From the NCBI GenBank assembly GCA_011033025.1, contig WFMF01000081.1, positions 496,001-560,000 of the forward strand: a stretch of 64,000 bases of DNA. Direction: 5' to 3'. Origin of the DNA: Beroe forskalii (lineage: Eukaryota > Ctenophora > Nuda > Beroida > Beroidae). The notes beneath the pieces are model-generated. The model did not search any database and was not told where the DNA came from. It saw only the letters and a list, made by a program, of their open reading frames with translations. This document shows, piece by piece, positions 1 through 15,210 of this stretch. How positions within the stretch are numbered: position 1 is the first letter of the stretch; the number at the start of each line of letters is the position of its first letter. The position numbers and the translations under genes are program-made.

Positions 1-365
1 TGGAGTCCAATGTCCTTTCCTACTGCTCATAAACAAGGTTTTGAGGGTAATTCAATTACTGCCTTGTAATGGATCCTAGTCCTGTAACGCTGTAACTCAA
101 GGTTTAAGAGCCCTGTGAGAGTGGGAGAGTTTGAGAGTGGGATTCAATCCCCTAAAACAGGTCCCAAACATTCTGCATTCCGTGTTGGGTAATTACCGGA
201 CTCATTGTCCAAATAATTTACACCCTGACCGCTCAATTATCACTGTGAAAAGAGCAGGGGATGCAACATCAGCAGTGATCTGAGCTTACGTTGTTCAAAT
301 CTTATGGGGAGGGAGTCATTAATGAGGAGGTGGTGATGGGGTGACCTTGTACACATGCAGTCAAT
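1..365. other. no gene seen
   Basis: Unique-looking sequence ahead of the first minisatellite. I see no convincing exon, RNA gene or repeat here. It may be intron or upstream sequence of the SMURF gene, whose earlier exons are not in the window. Confidence 0.5.
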
Positions 366-1452
366 CTGACCTGCTCCTTCATGAAACACTTCATTGTCAG
401 ACCTGCTCCTTCATAAAACACCACGTTGTCAGACCTGCTCCTTCATAAAACACATCATTGTCAGACCTGCTCCTTCATAAAACACTACGTTGTCAGGTCT
501 GCTCCTTTATAAAACACTACATTGTCAGACCTGCTCCTTCATAAAACACTACATTGTCAGGTCTGCTCCTTCATAAAACACTTCATTGTCAGGTCTGCTC
601 CTTCATAAAACACTACATTGTCAGGTCTGCTCCTTCATAAAACACTACATTGTCAGATCTGCTCCTTCATAAAACACTTCATTGTCAGACCTGCTCCTTC
701 ATAAAACACTACATTGTCAGACCTGCTCCTTCATAAAACACTACATTGTCAGGTCTGCTCCTTTATAAAACACTACATTGTCAGACCTGCTCCTTTATAA
801 AACACTACATTGTCAGGTCTGCTCCTTCATTAAACACTACATTGTCAGGTCTGCTCCTTTATAAAACACTCCATCCTCAAAATCTGCTCCTTCATCTTGA
901 ACACTACATTGTCAAGACCTGGAGGTCCTTTATAAAAGAACTACATTGTGGAAGGCTCTGCTCCTTTATAAAACACTACATTGTCAGGCCTGCTCCTTCA
1001 TTAAACACTACATTGTCAGGTCTGCTCCTTCATTAAACACTACATTGTCAGGCCTGCTCCTTCATTAAACACTACATTGTCAGGTCTGCTCCTTTATAAA
1101 ACACTACATTGTCAGACCTGCTCCTTTATAAAACACTACATTGTCAGGCCTGCTCCTTCATTAAACACTACATTGTCAGGTCTGCTCCTTTATAAAACAC
1201 TACATTGTCAGATCTGCTCCTTTATAAAACACTACATTGTCAGACCTGCTCCTTTATAAAACACTACATTGTCAGGCCTGCTCCTTCATTAAACACTACA
1301 TTGTCAGGTCTGCTCCTTCGTCCAAACACTACATTGTCGTCACCCACAGGCCTGCTCCTTCATTAAACACTACATTGTCAGGTCTGCTCCTTTATAAAAC
1401 ACTACATTGTCAGACCTGCTCCTTTATAAAACACTCCATCCTCAGGTCCGCG
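366..1452. repeat. 32-bp minisatellite array
   Basis: About 34 head-to-tail copies of a 32-bp unit that reads roughly GACCTGCTCCTTCATAAAAC followed by ACTACATTGTCA. Copies differ mainly at AGACC/AGGTC/AGGCC and CTTCATAAA/CTTTATAAA/CTTCATTAA, so the array contains a few interleaved subtypes. Because 32 is not a multiple of three, the long reading frames across it cycle through the same unit in three frames and are not genes. Confidence 0.95.
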
Positions 1453-1589
1453 TATGAGTACGCACAGCTGGACAGAAGACCACAGAAGACAGCACGTCCC
1501 CCCAAAACTAAGTAGGAGCTCCCTCCACCCTAACACACCTCAAGAACTGTATGGACAGTTTCCTGTTATTGGTTAGTTTGTTATTAGTT

Positions 1590-2333
1590 AAACTAGTTAC
1601 ACTACATTGTCAGATGTTCCTTCATAAAACACTCATTGTCAGTGCTCCTTCATTAAAACACTTTGTTGTCAGTTTGTTCCTTATAACATTGGTTAGTTGA
1701 AAACTAGTTGTCAGACCTGCTAAACCCATCACTAGTTCCTTACTAAGATGCTGGTTAGGCAGGGGTTAAACCAGGGTGTCAGGTCTGCAGGGTTAACCAG
1801 AGTTAGGTAGGGTTAACCAGGGTTATTGCAGGGGTTAACCAGGGTTAGGGCCTTCATAAAACACAGGGTTAGGCAGTGCACTAACCTGCTCCTTCATAAA
1901 ACACTTTGTCAGGGGCTCCCACATAAACCAGGGTTTGTCAGACCTGCCTTAAAAACACTAACCAGGGTCAGGCAGGGGTTAAAACCTACATTGTCAGGGG
2001 GCTCCTTTATTAACCAGGGTCAGGTCCTGCTAGTTAAAAACCTAGGGTTAGGCAGGGGTTAACCAGGGTTAAAACACTAGGGTTGTCAGGTCAGGGGTTT
2101 AAAAACCAGGGTTAGTCAGGGGTTCAACCAGGGTATTGGGTCAGGTCTGCAGGGTTTCAAAAACACAGGGTTGTCAGGGGTTAACATTAAACACTACAGG
2201 GTCAGGTCTGGGGTTAAAAACAGGGTTACTTGTCAGGGGTTAACCAGGGTTAGCAGTGGTTAACCAGGGTTAGGCAGGGTAAAACACCAGGGTTAGGTCT
2301 GGGGTTTATAAAAAACACTTAATCCTCAGGTCC
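1590..2333. repeat. blended zone between two minisatellites
   Basis: This stretch carries pieces of the upstream 32-bp unit (CTTCATAAAACAC, CATTGTCAG) alternating within single units with pieces of the downstream 21-bp unit (CAGGGTTAGGCAGGGGTTAA). Fusions such as AAAACACAGGGTTAGGCAG occur repeatedly. Normal array boundaries are sharp, so this is either gene conversion between arrays or an assembly/consensus artefact. Confidence 0.7.
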
Positions 2334-2741
2334 AGGGTTAGCAGGGGTTAACCAGGGTTAGGCAGGGGTTAACCAGGGTTAGGCAGGGGTTAACCAGGGT
2401 TAGGCAGGGGTTAACCAGGGTTAGGCAGGGGTTAACCAGGGTTAGGCAGGGGTTAACCAGGGTTAACCAGGGTTAGGCAGGGGTTAACCAGGGTTAGGCA
2501 GGGGTTAACCAGGGTTAGGCAGGGGTTAACCAGGGTTAGGCAGTGGTTAACCAGGGTTAGGCAGGGGTTAACCAGGGTTAGGCAGGGGTTAACCAGGGTT
2601 AGGCAGGGGTTTACCAGGGTTAGGCAGGGGTTAACCAGGGTTAGGCAGGGGTTAACCAGGGTTAGGCAGGGGTTAACCAGGGTTAGGCAGGGGTTAACCA
2701 GGGTTAGACAGGGGTTAACCAGGGTTAGGCAATAGGCAGGG
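2334..2741. repeat. 21-bp minisatellite array
   Basis: About 19 nearly identical copies of a 21-bp unit, ACCAGGGTTAGGCAGGGGTT plus A. The unit is a multiple of three, so the minus strand reads as a repeated CLTLVNP heptapeptide; that frame has no other coding support and is treated as a by-product of the repeat. The unit contains TTAGG but is not a telomere repeat. Confidence 0.95.
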
Positions 2742-2924
2742 TGCAATAAGTTACTCGGTTTATCGCTATTCACTGATTACTGTTATCTAGCCCATAAAAT
2801 CAATTCATTTCGTGTCACAGGCTCCCGTAAGGTAACGACGAAGTAATATCATAATGAAAGTTTACCATAGCCTTTTGATTTGATTATACACAGCAATCTC
2901 TAAAAGTTGTTCCCGTGTACACAG

Positions 2925-3345
2925 AGTTTAATGTGTATACATATTATTGTGTATACAATATACATACAGTTTAATGAAATAATGTGTATACATACTGTGT
3001 ATACAATATACATACAGTTTAATGTGTATACATATTGTGTATACAATATACATACAGTTTAATGTGTATACATAACGTGTATACAATATACATACAGTTT
3101 AATGTGTATAAATACTGTGTATACAATATGCATACAGTTTAATGTGTATAAATACTGTGTATACAATATGCATACAGTTTAATGTGTATACATAACGTGT
3201 ATACAATATACATACAGTTTAATGTGTATACATATTATTGTGTATACAATATGCATACAGTTTAATGTGTATACATACTGTGTATACAATATACATACAG
3301 TTTAATGTGTATACATAACGTGTATACAATATACATACAGTCCCG
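2925..3345. repeat. 40-bp AT-rich minisatellite array
   Basis: About ten copies of a 40-bp unit containing GTGTATACAATATACATACA and GTTTAATG. The unit is rich in the self-complementary words GTATAC and TGTATACA, so single strands could fold. Copy-to-copy differences are mostly point changes (TACTG/TATTG/TAACG). Confidence 0.95.
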
Positions 3346-3374
3346 TGACTCCTAGAAACTGTCCCTAATGTATT

Positions 3375-3515
3375 GTGTACACACAGAACACGATACACTA
3401 TACACTGTATACACACAGTACACTATACACTGTATACACACTAGACTCTACAGTATACACACTACACTATACACTATACACTGTATACACACACAGTACT
3501 CTGTACATTGTACAC
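3375..3515. repeat. imperfect ACTATACACTGTATACAC repeat
   Basis: A short, irregular array built from CACTATACACTGTATACACA-like words, separated from the 40-bp array by about 30 bases of unrelated sequence. Low complexity; the reading frames in both directions are by-products. Confidence 0.8.
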
Positions 3516-8191
<4,676 letters not shown>

Positions 8192-9257
8192 CGAACACGG
8201 GCTCCTCCTGAGGATTAATAGGTTAATTTAGGCGTGGAGTGGAAACTGCAGGGATTGCGGTGTGGAGTGAGCAGAAACTTGACTAAATCTGCAGGGATTG
8301 TGGTGACGAAATCTGCAGAATTGTGGTGACGAAACCCAATGAGGGTCCTGGGATAATGAAGAATAGAAGAAGGGGATGTTCTGAAGACTTTCATCCCTCC
8401 AATAGAAGAAGGGATGTTCGAAAGACTTTCATCCCTCCTAGCAACGCTCTAAGAGCTATTACACTGCCACAGAGTGACACTGTATGTATAAAGGATGCTG
8501 TTCCCAGTGAATGCTAAATCATTAATTTATTTCTTTTTTATTGGGTACCAATAACAAGCGACTGTAACCTTCAGTTAATTGTTGTTTAACGCAAAACGTT
8601 TTATATCACATTTCATATTCCATCATATAATTATCTTTACTATTCCATTTCTTATTTTATTTTGATCTTTTTAAAATTGCTATGCTATGATATCTTTCAT
8701 TTAAAATTTAATTTAGTGATGATTTGCCCGTGTATAGAGAGTGCCTTGCAGTGCCTTTTTATTCCTTAAAAGGAATGATTTGTTAGAGGCAAGAAAAGTC
8801 GCATCGTCTCTGTTCTGAGGAATATTTTGAAATATTTGATGTGTGGTGAAACATTCACACAGTTTGTACACTGATGAAAAAGAGCACAATATCATAGTAT
8901 TAGTATACACAGGATAGTTATGCAAATTAACATTTTGTACCGCTCCCAGAATTAATTACATTTTTGGTTTGTAATTTTGAAAAATGTTACCGATTTTAGT
9001 TTTCTCATTATAGAGCGTTAGCAAGCACAGTCTCACGGCCTCCAAAACCACCCCGCAATTATTGAAACCCTGTTTTTGGGAATGTTGTCCACCCTATTAA
9101 TAATTATACTGTAAATGTAATTACAATGCAATTACAGCCTAATTACAGTGCAATCACAAACGTAAAACTCGCACATTTGGGTTGAGGGTGGGTAACATCC
9201 CCATGAAATACTTTGCATGGTCCCAACTGTCTTTGATGTTATTATGGGAATATTCAC
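8192..9257. other. SMURF 3' UTR and intergenic sequence
   Basis: AT-rich sequence after the SMURF stop. Short local duplications occur at 8230-8335 (CTGCAGGGATTGTGGTGACG-like) and 8380-8440 (AGAAGGGATGTTCGAAAGAC-like). No gene is seen. Poly(A) site not determined. Confidence 0.5.
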
Positions 9258-9359
9258 CGTGTTGTTCCGACCGCTGCGCGGCGTATAATTACGCCGCGCG
9301 GTTAGCTTATCAGACGATGACGTTCAACGTGCAAGTAATTTAAAGGTCGGAACAACACG
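9258..9359. mobile_element. 102-bp MITE
   Basis: Perfect 15-base terminal inverted repeats, CGTGTTGTTCCGACC and GGTCGGAACAACACG. Next to the left end is an inner palindrome, GCGCGGCGTA / TACGCCGCGC. Its GCGCGGCGTAAT core resembles that of the MITE in the SMURF intron. No target duplication identified. Confidence 0.75.
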
Positions 9360-9619
9360 ATTCTTCTGAAAAATCTTACGTTTTGGTAACGCTCTCGACT
9401 GGTTATGACTGCATGTGACAGCCGAATGTTTTGTTTCCAAAAGATTTCAATTTATCAACTTGCTTGATCCGTGTATTTCATTTCTTGCTACAAAAAACGA
9501 TGGGCATACGTCGAACTTCCCTAGCCCGCACAGGTGTTTAGCAAACGTCGAACACTTTCTAAATCCTCCTCCAAACCTCAGGCGCGTGCCCTTGAGCGCG
9601 CGCTTTTGTCCCATTTTGC

Positions 9620-12135
9620 CAAAGAACCTTGTCACGTCAGGGCACTGAAGGGCACTAGGGCACTACGTTAGGGCACTTAGGGCACTACGTTAGGGCACTA
9701 CGTCAGGGCACTCAAGGGCACTGGGGCACTAAGTTAGGGCACTTGGGCACTTCGTAATGGCATTCGGTTAGTTGACATGTTCATTCATAAATATGTTTAT
9801 TTACGGTGTTTATTCACCCTACAGATTTAAGCTGGTTTACCAGCTGTATTTTGCGAAAGAACACAGACACAATAATGAACACCTTTGATCAGCACATTCC
9901 CCACATTGCATTTACTGCGTAGATTTACAAACCGTTATAGGTATCACTATCATAGCCAATGTATGTCACGTGATGTTGCTCCGTGAATGGAATGTGGTTA
10001 ATATGCCCTATGCATTTTTGAGAGTTGTTGCAACTGGCGATGTACACCGTGAGTGGTCATCGTGCCTCTTTCGTTCTCCATTTATATTTTGTACATTTTG
10101 TATGGTCGATCGTTCAGTGTTCACAGAGTGCATTCTGCCTATACTGCCTATACAGAGTGCATTCTGCCTATACTGCTATTTACCTACATTTTGATGAATT
10201 GATCTAGTGCTGATTTATACAATGTACCTACCAATTGTAATGACAATTGAGCATGTACATACTACATACTTAAATTGATTTAAAGACAGTCAGGGCCGGG
10301 TATTTGAGTAGTCATTGGTGGTGTCTGTCTGTGTAACCATGTGTCATGCCGATGTGTAACTGTAAGCAATGATGGGACGAGGACTTCAACCTCATGATTC
10401 ATCGTATCTTTTCCCGATGTTTTAACTTTAAGTTTATGATGAGACAGCAGAAACAGAGGTTTTCTTTGTATCGTATGTAGTACACCAGCCAGCATACCTA
10501 CGGCTTCACGGGCACATAACAATCCTCACCCTCTCATAGAGATCCCACAAACCCCTCACCTACCACCACTGCAAAATTTCTTCGATTCTTCATTACCTGA
10601 AAACACCAGTGCTCCAGTGGGGCCTTTTTTAGTCCTGTGTCCAGCCTGTTACCTTTGATATTCCTGATGCCAACTGCTTCGCGGCTGGCGTCAGCAGGAC
10701 TCGTAGCACCAGTCAAAAACATATTCTTATTGCTTTATTGCATGGATGTTAGTGCACACCCTACTCACTGTGTTTTCACATCATTCATGCACGTACGTAC
10801 GTCGTACATATACGACAGTTATTTGTTAATAATACATGTTCGCGCCTTCCATAAATTCCAACTACGTCAGGGCACTCGAGGGCACTTTTTAGGGCACTCC
10901 GGGGCACTAAATTTTGGACGTAGAAGTAACATGTTGTACAGCACGGAACTTCAATGAGTTCACCATGGTTAGGCACTTAGACACACATTAGCACCACGAC
11001 AAAAGTTGGAATTATACCCTGTGTCTAATGAAAATGTTTCCTTGCGTTTGAAAATTGATGCTCACACAGTATTATTACATTTCCAATTTGATGTTATATA
11101 AGCTAGTCTTTATGTGAGAGACAAACCGGAAGAACCAACCATCAAGCACAGCTCACCAGACAGTGGAATCAATCTAAATCTTGGCTGTATAATCACATTC
11201 GTTGCAATAGCTATGTCCTGTACGGAGCCCCTGTTTCGATTCCTTGTATAGACTTGATCACATGAATAATGTGATCAAGTTTATACAAGGAATCGAAACT
11301 GAGGGACACATGATCTAAATCACTTGATCAAAAGATAATCACTTGATCAAAAGGTAATCACTTGATCAAAAGGTATAGACTACATAACCACGCGACCAGA
11401 AATTGAGAGTCAGAATCAGTAGTGACACTAGTGTAGGTATATATAGGAGAATGCACTCTGTGAACACTGAACCAGAACGACCGACCAATACCATACAAAA
11501 TGACAAAATAAAAATGGATGACAAAAGAGGTACAACTCATGGTGTACATTGCTATAGTTAAATGTACTCTCAAAAATGCATAGCAACCACATTCCATACC
11601 TGACACGTGACATGCATTGTCTATGATCATATAACGGTTTTCAAATGTACAGTAATTACATTTACAATATTGTGCTGATTTCAAGGTGTTCATTATTGTA
11701 CCCGTGTACATTCATTAAATACAGTAAAAGGAGCAAGTAAACCGGGTCAAATTAATGAGGTAAATAAGCAGGGTTAATTAATATTAAACTTAAAGTTAAC
11801 GGTAAATATACATTGTAAACTGGTGACCTAAACAGGTGACCTAACGTAGTTCCCTGCTGCCCTAACGGAGTTCCCCGGTGCCCCAACGGAGTGCCCCAGT
11901 GCCCTGACGTAGTGCCCCAGTGCCCTGACGTAGTGCCCCAGTGCCCTGACGTAGTGCCCAGTGCCCTGAAGTAGTGCCCCAGTGCCCTGATGTAGTGCCC
12001 TTGAGTGCCCTGACGTAGGCTTAGTGCCCTTGAGTGCCCTGACTTAGTGCCCTTGAGTGCCCTAACGTAGTGCCCTAAGTGCCCTCACGTAGTGCCCTGT
12101 GCCCTGAGTGCCCTAAAACGTGACAAGGTTGTCTC
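9620..12135. mobile_element. non-autonomous hAT-type element, copy 1
   Basis: A 2,516-bp element bounded by a perfect 8-bp target duplication, CATTTTGC at 9612-9619 and 12136-12143. Terminal inverted repeats are CAAAGAACCTTGTCACG and, on the other strand, GAGACAACCTTGTCACG (14 of 17 identical). Both subterminal regions carry many copies of AGGGCACT (9640-9760, reversed at 11850-12115), a layout typical of transposase-binding arrays. An 8-bp duplication and a CA-type end fit the hAT superfamily. No frame long enough to be a transposase is present, so it would need help in trans. It lies between the convergent SMURF and WDR61 genes. The second copy at 23349-26767 is in opposite orientation. Confidence 0.88.
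11233..11299. other. 31-bp stem hairpin inside hAT copy 1
   Basis: Arms 11233-11263 and 11269-11299 are reverse complements over 31 positions with one G:T pair, closed by the loop GAATA. Arm words include GTTTCGATTCCTTGTATA and CTTGATCACAT. It is followed by three copies of CACTTGATCAAAAG. The size and near-perfect pairing resemble a pre-miRNA or siRNA hairpin, but no expression is implied. Confidence 0.8.
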
Positions 12136-12654
12136 CATTTTGCGAGCGTCTTCGAAATCGAAGAATTTTGGGAGAGAAGCACGCTTTTGGCCATCAACCT
12201 CATGTCAGAGGAAAGGAGAAAATAGACGGGAAACGTCTTTCGACGGAGAAATAAGATGACGTCAGATTCGTCTTCACAACAGCGAAATGCGCACGTAGGT
12301 TCCTAGCGCGCGTTATGTGGCTTTGTGAAATTTATCGCCCATACCAACAAATTCTTTGCCGCGCGCTACATTTTAGTATAACCATTGATGTTTCATAAAC
12401 ATTGCCCCACAAGACCGAAACTAAAATCAGTGGTTTTTAAAATAATCCAGTGTTATACAAACAAGACGGCGTATTGCTGAAAAAAATTTGATAATCTGAT
12501 AGTACAAATAAATATTATTTACAAATAATCACCGCAAAGGGCTTGTTTTAATACCCTTCGTTATTGCCACTTCTGAATATCGCCATACTCCAAGAATCTC
12601 TGGTACCAACATCTAACTATTAGCATTGTAACTAAGCACTAGGAACTAGTCCCC

Positions 12655-13054
12655 TCAAATAGGACAGTCGTATATCACAATGTTTTTATCGTCTGATACT
12701 GAAACCAGCTTTGAGCCGTTGTCATTGTACGCAAGTCCCCAAACCTGAAAATAATCAATAGATAATGAGATAGAAAGGGCAAGAATAAGATTGAATGAAA
12801 TAGAATCAGGTAAAATCAGGTAAAATGAGGTAGAATCAGGTAGAATGAGATAGAATCAGGTAGAATGAGATAGAATCAGGTAGATCAGGGATTCAGGGTT
12901 ACCTGGTCGCTGTGCTCTGAAAATGTGTGCACGCAGCGCCGCATTCCCGCGTCCCAAACTTTGACCTTCCGATCGCTGGAACTGGTCGCAAAGTGGGTGT
13001 TGTCAGGGCAGAAGTCTACACAGAGCACGTACGAGCCATGTCCACTGAGGGTTC
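12655..13054 (-). CDS. WDR61 (SKI8): WDR61/SKI8 WD-repeat protein, last two exons
   Basis: Two exons, too short for simple ORF listing. Exon 13054-12903 encodes a WD repeat, with [35 protein letters not shown] and [11 protein letters not shown]. Exon 12744-12655 encodes [19 protein letters not shown] and ends IYDCPI then TGA, the exact C-terminus of animal WDR61. WDR61 is a seven-bladed propeller shared by the SKI complex (cytoplasmic 3'-5' mRNA decay) and the PAF1 transcription-elongation complex. Acceptor and donor (TTTCCAG/GA, CAG/GTAACC, TTTCAG/GTT) fit, and the frame is continuous. The 13054 exon starts two bases into a codon, so earlier exons must exist, but I found none up to the window's right end. 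Either a very long intron intervenes or this is a truncated copy. The 12.8 kb intron carries a 10-bp tandem repeat. Confidence 0.9.
12795..12890. repeat. 10-bp tandem repeat in WDR61 intron
   Basis: Alternating TAGAATCAGG and TAGAATGAGA units (with TAAAATCAGG variants), about nine copies, confined to the last WDR61 intron. Confidence 0.85.
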
Positions 13055-15210
13055 CTGGAAAGGTTTATAAAGGAGCACACTGAGTGTGCCTGAAAAGGTT
13101 TATAAAGGAGCAAACTGAGTGTGCTAGATATTTATTTGGACTGAGTTTGGATCCTTAAATTTAATTCCACAACAATAAAAGATAGTATGAGAATTTGATG
13201 ACTGACATGCTGAATGTCAGGAGTGAATGAACACATGAAAACACTAGTACAGATGTCACTTCTTGTCACACCGGATACACAGCAAGAGATGACACCACTC
13301 TGTTATTCCTCTCTGGAATAAGTACAACATTTCCAGAGCTATTATACGCGCTATTATCCCATACCTGACTCAAATGCAGTATAATACGGCAGTATACCTA
13401 ACATCATGATAGGTATACCACCGTATACATTTAATACATGCAGATACTGCAATGGTTAGGATAAGCTGTGATAAATCTGTCCTTATTGACCCCCGCTTAA
13501 CCTGCATTAAAACTTATTAGCCTTTATTCATCCAGAACCTGGACATTTCCAGATCATTTTCTGCCAAAATAACGAACTTTTCAGGTGCTTAGTTTCCCTC
13601 CCCGTCATAACTTCATAAGAAGAGAAGAAATCACTCGAAGATGAACAACAGCTAATTTAAGTTCCTTGCAACGTACGCGCATAACTTTGTGAAGGGCCGT
13701 AGGTTTCACGTGTGATCATCAGTTTAATTACGCCGCGCATGTTTCGTCGGTTCGTTGCTGTTTTAGATTTCGCGCGAAGCTTTTCATTTTAGGTATGTAA
13801 GTTTTGTTACGTTAGCAGCTAGTCAGCTCCTCGTACGCATTTGCCTACTTCGCTACTTATGATTACGCTGCTTCTTTGATCTTTGAAATGATTAATGGTT
13901 AATAAAAATGGTTTTTACTCCGAGATGATTAATGATCATTAACTATAATATTGGATTTTGTTCAACATATTTCTTCGAAAAAGAATTTGACGATTCATTT
14001 CAGCTGCTTGTCCCATAACTCTGTCGAATTGCATCGATTGCCTTAAATCTTTAATGTCATAGCAATTGGATTGTTTTTTCCCGAAAAGCTGAAATATTTG
14101 TTGCCTACTTTTGTTGTTCAATATGTCAGTAATAAAGTTAGAAAGTTAATTATAATTAAGTTCACTCCTCGGCCTTTAGCCTTATGTTCTATTTGGCCGC
14201 AGGAGTGAATCACCGATGTTCTGATAGTCGCTTTTCTGACAGCTGATTGCTCCGGGCTAAATCAGTTGTTCATTGTCGAGTACCTGTCAGCCAGAAATTT
14301 TAAGAATCATGAATTATGAAAATTGGTGAGGACGGACACCGACAGTCATGCGCGCGCGCACGTGCAAGCGAATACTGCCTCCTGATTGGTTGTTAGCATG
14401 GTTACCACAGTTGAGGTAGTATGTACAAATTTTCCGGGCACTTTCAGAATTTGTCCATTGCTAACCCTCTCATTTGCCTTTTTGTATTCACAAAAAGGCC
14501 AAGGAGAGGGAAAAAAATTAAGCCAGCACGTAATTAAGTGCGTCAGGAAATTAAGCCCTTTTAGAGGCATTGGTGCTTAATTTTCTGAATGCTTAATTTC
14601 CTAAAATAAGGTACATGATTGCTATTTCATGTCTGTTGTTTCGATCCGAAATAATCAAAACTTGTTTTGAAAAATAGGGAGGGGGGTGTTGGTCAATGCT
14701 TACGTCAGAAAGTGGGAGAGGGTCAGTCAATGATGAAATATCCTGGCAGACGGGGGAGGGGGTTGAAAATGGCAAAAAAGGGACGACGTAATATGTGACG
14801 GCTCCCTTATCAAGAAGTACATTTACGTGCTGTTGCCTGTTAGTGTTACGCGCCGCAAAACATTACCCTGGCGCAGAACATAACCCTGGCGCGGCGTGAT
14901 AGTATGAAAAGTTCTACCTCTACAGAGAAAAATGCATGTCTAACTTTATTAGGATGTACATTAGGCAGTTTTCTTTTTGGACGAGTGTCGGTAAGCACCA
15001 TGCGTCTATCACAGTTTGAATTTGAGACTTGTTCAATTGTTGGTCAAAACTCACAATTCATGCATAGAGTGCTGACACATGTTGAATAGCTTTTTTGGCC
15101 GTTTAATCGTCCTTTGAGGGTCCAAATGCGTAAAAAATGAGAAAGCCTTTTCATATCCCACGCTAGTCGAACCCACAAGTTTGGTATATGACAATTTGTT
15201 TCCTTCTCAG
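13055..15210. other. no gene recognised
   Basis: Neither the missing WDR61 exons (minus strand) nor the missing first exons of the plus-strand gene at 15211 are recognisable here. There is a short duplication of AAAGGTTTATAAAGGAGCA at 13056-13110. Around 14780-14806 the words GACGTAATATGTGAC and CTCCC resemble a worn end of the GTTCACATATTACGTAATC element family. Confidence 0.4.

Noticed and set aside
120..160. tRNA T-arm-like GGGATTCAATCCCC
   Set aside because: No matching acceptor, D or anticodon arm upstream.
746..1515. Plus-strand reading frames through the first minisatellite
   Set aside because: They consist only of the 32-bp unit read in rotating frames, with no splice, start or domain support.
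2334..2741. Interstitial telomere array
   Set aside because: The unit contains TTAGG once but is a 21-bp sequence, not tandem TTAGG or TTAGGG.
2453..2773. Minus-strand CLTLVNP heptapeptide frame
   Set aside because: A by-product of a 21-bp unit; nothing outside the array supports a gene.
10534..10957. Overlapping frames inside hAT copies as transposase
   Set aside because: Short, overlapping on both strands, without hAT dimerisation or catalytic motifs.
14386..15089. Upstream exons of the cysteine-tailed gene
   Set aside because: The frames here do not match the blocks expected before TDQPLYA and lack a donor in the right phase.
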